A program made the translations under genes and the position numbers. A model generated the notes under the pieces. The model saw only the letters and a program-made list of their open reading frames with translations. It had not been told where the DNA came from and did no database searches. A DNA stretch of 64,000 nucleotides. It comes from Todiramphus chloris collaris (taxonomy: Eukaryota; Chordata; Aves; Coraciiformes; Alcedinidae). Each line of letters opens with the position of its first letter. The first letter of the stretch is position 1. This document shows positions 59,101-64,000 of this stretch, piece after piece. The DNA lies in assembly GCA_025345505.1 (NCBI GenBank), contig JANVCC010000011.1, positions 1,683,849 through 1,747,848 on the forward strand, in the 5' to 3' direction.

Positions 59101-62100
59101 GTTCCCCAGGTTCAGTTTATAGCCAGTGAATAGAAATAGGTGCTTTGGAGACTCATCTGCCTTATTTTACATATCTTTGTGAGGAAGAGGTGTTTTTTAC
59201 CCTATCTCTGTGTATTTCTCTTTGGATGTACATCATCAGCTCAGCTTATAACTCAAATATCTGCATTGTGTCAGCTGAAGGTCACCATTTTTGCCTCTAT
59301 GGAAAACCCAGTTCACATTCAATGCAAAGTTCAAATGCAGTAATTCAGAAGTAAGTGGTGTTCTCTCCCATCTTTGAGGACCATGTAGTAGTCCCCCATT
59401 AGTCCTCACATTCTTTGTCCACTCTAGCTAAAGGATCAACTCTGTTTCAAGCAATTACAACTGCTGTCTTGAATTACAACTACCCTACATGAAGGCAGAG
59501 GTATGACCTTCATGCCACTACTGTTTTTAAAATCTTCAAGACTTTAGAAACTTCAAGAGGGGTTTGTTCAAAAGACCTCAGTCTGTTCCAGCTTCTGAAA
59601 GATGGCTGTAAGGATTTTCAGATGTCCTTCATGCTTCATGTGGCCCAGGGTGGGACTGAATGAAGATGGTTTAAGAAGGGCTTTACTTGCACCCCTTTCT
59701 CAAGCTGCAGATATGGGTGTACTCCACAGCTGTGGTGGGTCTCCACATAAGCATATCATTAATTTCTGGGAGCCATATTCCTGGATAGCTATAGATGTGT
59801 GAAAAAAGATTAAAGAGGTTCATATGTAAAGCTTGGCATGGAGATCACTGAGGAGGATTGTAAGATAGGAGTCAGCTGAGATGTGAAGGCTGTGAACATA
59901 AAAGGAATCAAGGAATTATTTACTGAGCTTTGCTGAGAGGAAATAGCACAAATGGGATGAGGCCCAAAAGAAAACGTCAGCCTGGTTTTCGGGAATCTGG
60001 ATACATTTTTAGGATGCCCGGAGTGAGGATTAAATAAGCAGTGAGTTATCAGATAAGATGCTGAATCATGTGAGATAATAATGATAAAACACGGAAGAGA
60101 GTCCCAGCCTGGCAGCTGAGATCCAGCGTCCTCTCCCTGGCTTTTGCAACTTTTTGCCAACCCTGGGAAACATGCTCCTTGCCTTCACTCATTGTGTCAT
60201 TAAGCTGCAATTGCTTTGGGAAAAGATTTTTGTGACTTGTTTTGAATTTATTTTACAACACCTACCCTAAAAGAACTATTTTTCTGAGTGCTATTATAAC
60301 AGCATCAGTAAGCAGTCTTCACCAGAGTCAGATTTACAGGGAGGATTGCTCAGTGTAGTTGTGTTTCAGGTACCTCACCTATCCTGGACAGCCCATGCTG
60401 GATTTCGATTTGCCGTAAGATGTTGTGCACTAAGGGCAAGGTTTATGCTGCTGAACAGATTGCCACCTAAGATAGCAGACAGAAAATGTAATGGGAGGAC
60501 AGGACCTTAACTTCAGGCTGCAAACAGGGCTGGTCCTCCCAGTGCTGACATGGTAGGAGGCACTTCTCAGGATTCATCAGCTTTCTTCTTGCACTACCTA
60601 AATCTTCTCTCATGCAATATGTTAGAGGAATAAAGCTTCTCCCTTTTCACTGAAGGTGACCTTAAAGATTCATGGAAGGCATGACATACTGAATTCAAGT
60701 CCCTCCTGTCCCTCAGGTGACTTGAAGACAGAGCTCATTTCTCAAAATAAAGAGTGCCCTTGCAGCATGCTAAAGGCATCCCAGTACCACATTTCTTCAC
60801 CATTGTTTTCTGGGGCAGGACAACATTTGGATGTCTTAACCAGACCAGACTTCGGAGAGGTGAGAGAGGAACATCTGGTTTATGAGTTCCATTGGATTTC
60901 AGGAGTAAATTGGATATTGAAAAGTTGATGCCAAGGTTCAGGCAGTCCTTTTCATACCATCAAAAGACTATCATAGGCTGCTATGGAGTGCTACTACTGG
61001 GAACACACACAAATGGGACTTTAGGGATCTTTAGGGTTATCAAGCAGCTAATTGGAGGGTTTTGGCATTATGTTGGTGCTAGAAGTAACAAGTAGGTGCT
61101 TAGTTTTTTTGGTGGAATTCAGCATTTAAACTTTGAAAGCTGCTTCTTCTTCCAACTTTTTGAGACTTAACAGGGCAATAACCTTCCAGCATGATAAAAG
61201 AAAATTTCCAGTGAATTGAGAGATTTTAGAAACAAATTAAAGCTGAAGCAAGAGCAGGATGTGATAGTAGCAATAAATACAACAGTGGCTTTTTTTCTTC
61301 TCACGACAATAGTCCTCAGTTGGGAATTTTGCCTTCAAAATGCCTGCTGGAAGGTTCACTGGGAGAGACCAAGCAGGTGAAGTGCTTCCAAGCTTATGAA
61401 CTCCATCAGATAAGAGCAGGAACTCATCTGGCAAAGAGACAACTCCTTTCTTTTTCTTCCAAAGGAGTTTTCAGAGTTGCATTGCTGGGTAACCACAATC
61501 CACACAAAATATTTTCACTTTGGGAAATGAAGCTGAGATAGTCCTGAGTCTGTCAGAAAATCCCAGTAATCCCCAGGGAACATGGAACGTGAAGGGGAAA
61601 TACCGTTGTCTCTGCAGTTCAAAGCAGAGATAAAAACTCCCCAAACTATGATTTTTCTGTTGAACAATGTTTGTAGGCTTTAATGTAAACTCTTTGTGTG
61701 CAGTCTCCTCGGTCTGAATTTCTCCCCCGCACATGTTGTTCCTGATATTTTGCAGTCCTTAAATGGTGGAGAGGACAGAAGGTCACGTTCCCTTTGACGT
61801 GTGCATGTGTGTGCGTGTAACTTACTGGCAGAGCTGCAATAGCACTGGCCACCACATTCTGTAGAGATGTGTGGAAATTGGATCCTGCTATACTAGGTCC
61901 CTTAGAAAGATGTAAGTGGTGACAACCTTTTTCTCAACAAATGATATAACAGACTGATGAAATAGATAAATAAGTATGTTACAGAGTGAGAGGAGACAAG
62001 ATGATCAGCAAATATAATAGGGTGTGTTGTATCAGCTGCTGAAAGGCTGTTAAAGGCTAAAGGTGGCTCTTGGCAGTCTGTAAGAGAGCTGTCCCTTAGA

Positions 62101-62139
62101 CCTAATACCGGAAACCAGACTCTGGGACCTGAGATCAGG
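56178..62139. other. unique non-coding sequence
   Basis: 6 kb with no recognised interspersed repeat. A TA/TAAATA-rich stretch lies at 57480-57555, and a short GTGT run at about 61800-61818. The 116-codon minus-strand open frame at 59810-60160 has no recognisable domain. Confidence 0.45.
57480..57555. repeat. TA-rich low-complexity region
   Basis: An uninterrupted TA run (tatatatatatat) followed by A/T-rich text containing taaatataaatataa. Confidence 0.8.
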
Positions 62140-62990
62140 TCATAGAATCATAGAATCATTTTGGTTGGAAGAGACCTTTAAGATCATCACGTCCAACCAT
62201 TAACCAGCACTGCCAGGTCACCACTAAATCGTGTCCTTTGGCACCACATCTACACATCTTTTAAATACTTTCAAGGATGGTGACTCAGTCACTTTTTTCT
62301 GCAGCCTGTTCCTGTGTTTGACAACCTTTTTGATGAAGAATTTTTCACTAATAATCTAAATCTCCTCTGGTGCAACTTGAAACTGTTTTCTCTTGTCCTA
62401 TTGCTTGTTCCTTCGGAGAAGAGACCAACCCACACCTGCCTTTAACCTCCTTTCAGGGAGTTGTTGAAACTGAGAAGGTATCTTCTGAGTGTCCTTTTCT
62501 ACAGGCTCCACAACCCAATTCCCTCAGTTGCTCCTCACAAAACTCATTCTCTAAACACTTCTTTGGCTTTGTTGCCCTTCTTTGGATGTGTTCCAGCCAC
62601 TCAATGTCCTTCTTGAAGGGAGGCTCCCAAAACTGAACTCCGGATTTGAGGTGTGGCATCACATATGCCCCTCACAGGGGGACAATCCCTGCCAAGATGA
62701 TGTTCTCCTTCTTGGCCCTGGGGGCACACACTGGCTGATCTTCAGCCACTTGTTGACCAACAGCCCCAGGTCCTTTTCTGCCAGGCAGCTTTCCAGCCAT
62801 TCTTCCCCAAGCTTTTAGTGCTGCATGGGGTTGTTGTGACCCAAGAGCAGGACCTGCCACCTGGCTTTGTTGAACCCCATCCCACTGGCTTCAGCCCATC
62901 GATCTAGACTGTGCAGATCCCTCTGTGGAGCTTCCTACCCTCAAGCAGATTAACTCACCTGATGTCATCCTGTTAACTAACTTGGTGCCT
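62140..62990 (-). mobile_element. CR1 LINE, 5'-truncated, about 850 bases, longest copy (type D)
   Basis: Tail tcatagaatcatagaatcat, then 'ttggttggaagagaccttta', 'ttaaccagcactgccaggtc', 'ggcaccacatctacacatct', 'aatctcctctggtgcaactt' and 'tttgttgcccttctttggat'. The coding antisense includes 'tggctttgttgaaccccatc' and 'ctgtgcagatccctctg'. It ends in a decayed 'ctaacttggtgcc' block that corresponds to ORF2 within the 3' half of the reverse transcriptase region. It shares its 3' end with 316, 27281, 12978 and 33200. Confidence 0.96.
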
Positions 62991-64000
62991 GGCTCTTGCT
63001 GACAAACCAAAGGTTGGAGTACTTATTCTGCACTGCAAGCATCAATGAGAGGAAAATAATATTATCAATAATTTTAAGTGCCAGCCAAAGTTTAAGTTCA
63101 TCTCTGAACTTACCCTGAATTTTGGCAGATTTTACCAAACAGATTCATCAGGAAGCTTTGGGTGAGGAGATGAAAGTAACAATGAGGCAGCAGTACCACA
63201 ACAGTCCTGCCTAGGACTGTCCAGTGGTTCAGTCTGGATGTGAAAATGGAGACTTAATCTCCACTTTGACCAAGGACATCAGGTTCCCTCAAGCTTTTCT
63301 GACACAGCAACACAGAAGGTTTTTTTTTTGCCAGTACCATTCCTGGGTTCTCCAGACATTCAAGAGGAAATCCTTCCCCTGCATTGTGAGCTTCACTGAC
63401 GCAGATTTTTTTTTTTTTTTTTTTTTCCCACTCTTTCATGACAGTTAGAATTATAGGAGGTTTGACTCCAGATGAAACATATGATATAAAGTACTTAGGA
63501 AACATTTGAAGCTAATAAAAACAGTACAAAACCCTCCCAATTCCTCTATACTGCTGACTTCAAAATACACTGGTTGACTTACATTGACCTGAGAATGACT
63601 GTTAGGACAGACAAATGTATGGGATATGCAATACTTCCAGGAATAGCTGCTGAGATGCAAGCCAAGCATCTTATGCTGTGAATCACGTTCATAAATCAGG
63701 AAAGGGGAACTGTGAACCCATTCTGATCCTCACTTCCGGTCCCGAAGGAAGGTCACCACATACTCAAGGATAATATGGACCAGTGTGTCTTTGCTTCTGA
63801 AATTCTTGAATTCTCTAGTGTTTCAAACAGGATAAACATTTTGACCCAGATCACAAGCTAGCAGAATGTTTTGCCCCAGAAAGAACAAGCTGTAAATTGT
63901 CATCTTAAATCTGAACTTTTCTTATTAACCCTTTTTTTTAATTAGTGACAGCACCAATTTAAGTACATAGCATTAACAGCATGCAGGAAAAAAAAAAGAG
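62991..64000. other. unique non-coding sequence
   Basis: No recognised features apart from T runs at 63318-63329 and 63406-63426 and an A run at the window end. Confidence 0.4.
63406..63426. repeat. poly-T run
   Basis: 21 T residues. Confidence 0.95.

Noticed and set aside
1-64000. Apparent orientation bias of CR1 (about 15 minus to 9 plus)
   Set aside because: The difference is small for about 24 insertions and is not distinguishable from an even split.
1-64000. Promoters, CpG islands, tRNA or miRNA genes, CRISPR arrays or operon-like gene clusters
   Set aside because: Looked for by eye on both strands and none could be supported. The only GC-rich part (about 24900-25350) is explained by a CR1 copy.

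Overview
The window reads as non-coding bird (or at least sauropsid) nuclear DNA. The main evidence is about two dozen 5'-truncated copies of CR1, the dominant LINE of birds. CR1 has no poly-A tail and instead ends in short direct repeats of the type ATTCTRTG, which are visible at most of the 3' ends here. By eye these copies cover about 10.4 kb (roughly 16%). No mammalian (Alu, B1, L1), plant or bacterial repeat family was seen. No convincing host protein-coding exon, rRNA, tRNA, CRISPR array or complete endogenous retrovirus was found. The open frames that do look like protein are remnants of the C-terminal part of CR1 ORF2. The remaining longer open frames are about as many and as long as chance predicts in 64 kb of AT-rich DNA. 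The window is therefore most likely an intergenic desert or part of a large intron.

Layout. From 1 to about 14.8 kb there are eleven CR1 copies in both orientations, including a CR1-against-CR1 junction at 3.87 kb, plus A-rich and TA-rich low-complexity tracts at 12.0-12.9 kb. From 14.8 to 20.1 kb there is mostly unique sequence with a purine-rich strand, a possible ancient L2-like relic near 15.2-15.4 kb and a weak MIR-like SINE relic at 18.6 kb. From 20.1 to 27.4 kb there are four CR1s. Two of the same subfamily lie head to head at 24.57-26.18 kb and form an imperfect inverted repeat. From 27.4 to 32.1 kb the sequence is unique. From 32.1 to 38.0 kb there is a second CR1 cluster, including a duplicated CR1 tail embedded in TTTTA repeats, and a 400-base assembly gap (35929-36328). 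From 38.0 to 52.1 kb there is a 14-kb stretch almost free of CR1. It holds a fairly clear MIR-like (CORE-SINE) relic at 42.0 kb and a GT-rich tract at 45.9 kb. From 52.1 to 64 kb there are three further CR1s separated by unique sequence.

The CR1 copies fall by their 3' ends into at least four recognisable types, called A to D here for convenience only. Several waves of insertion therefore contributed. All copies are truncated and mutated, and none could move itself. No genes act together here and no undescribed system was found. The points most worth a second look are the inverted CR1 pair, the CR1-poor interval with its SINE relic, and the CR1/microsatellite composites.
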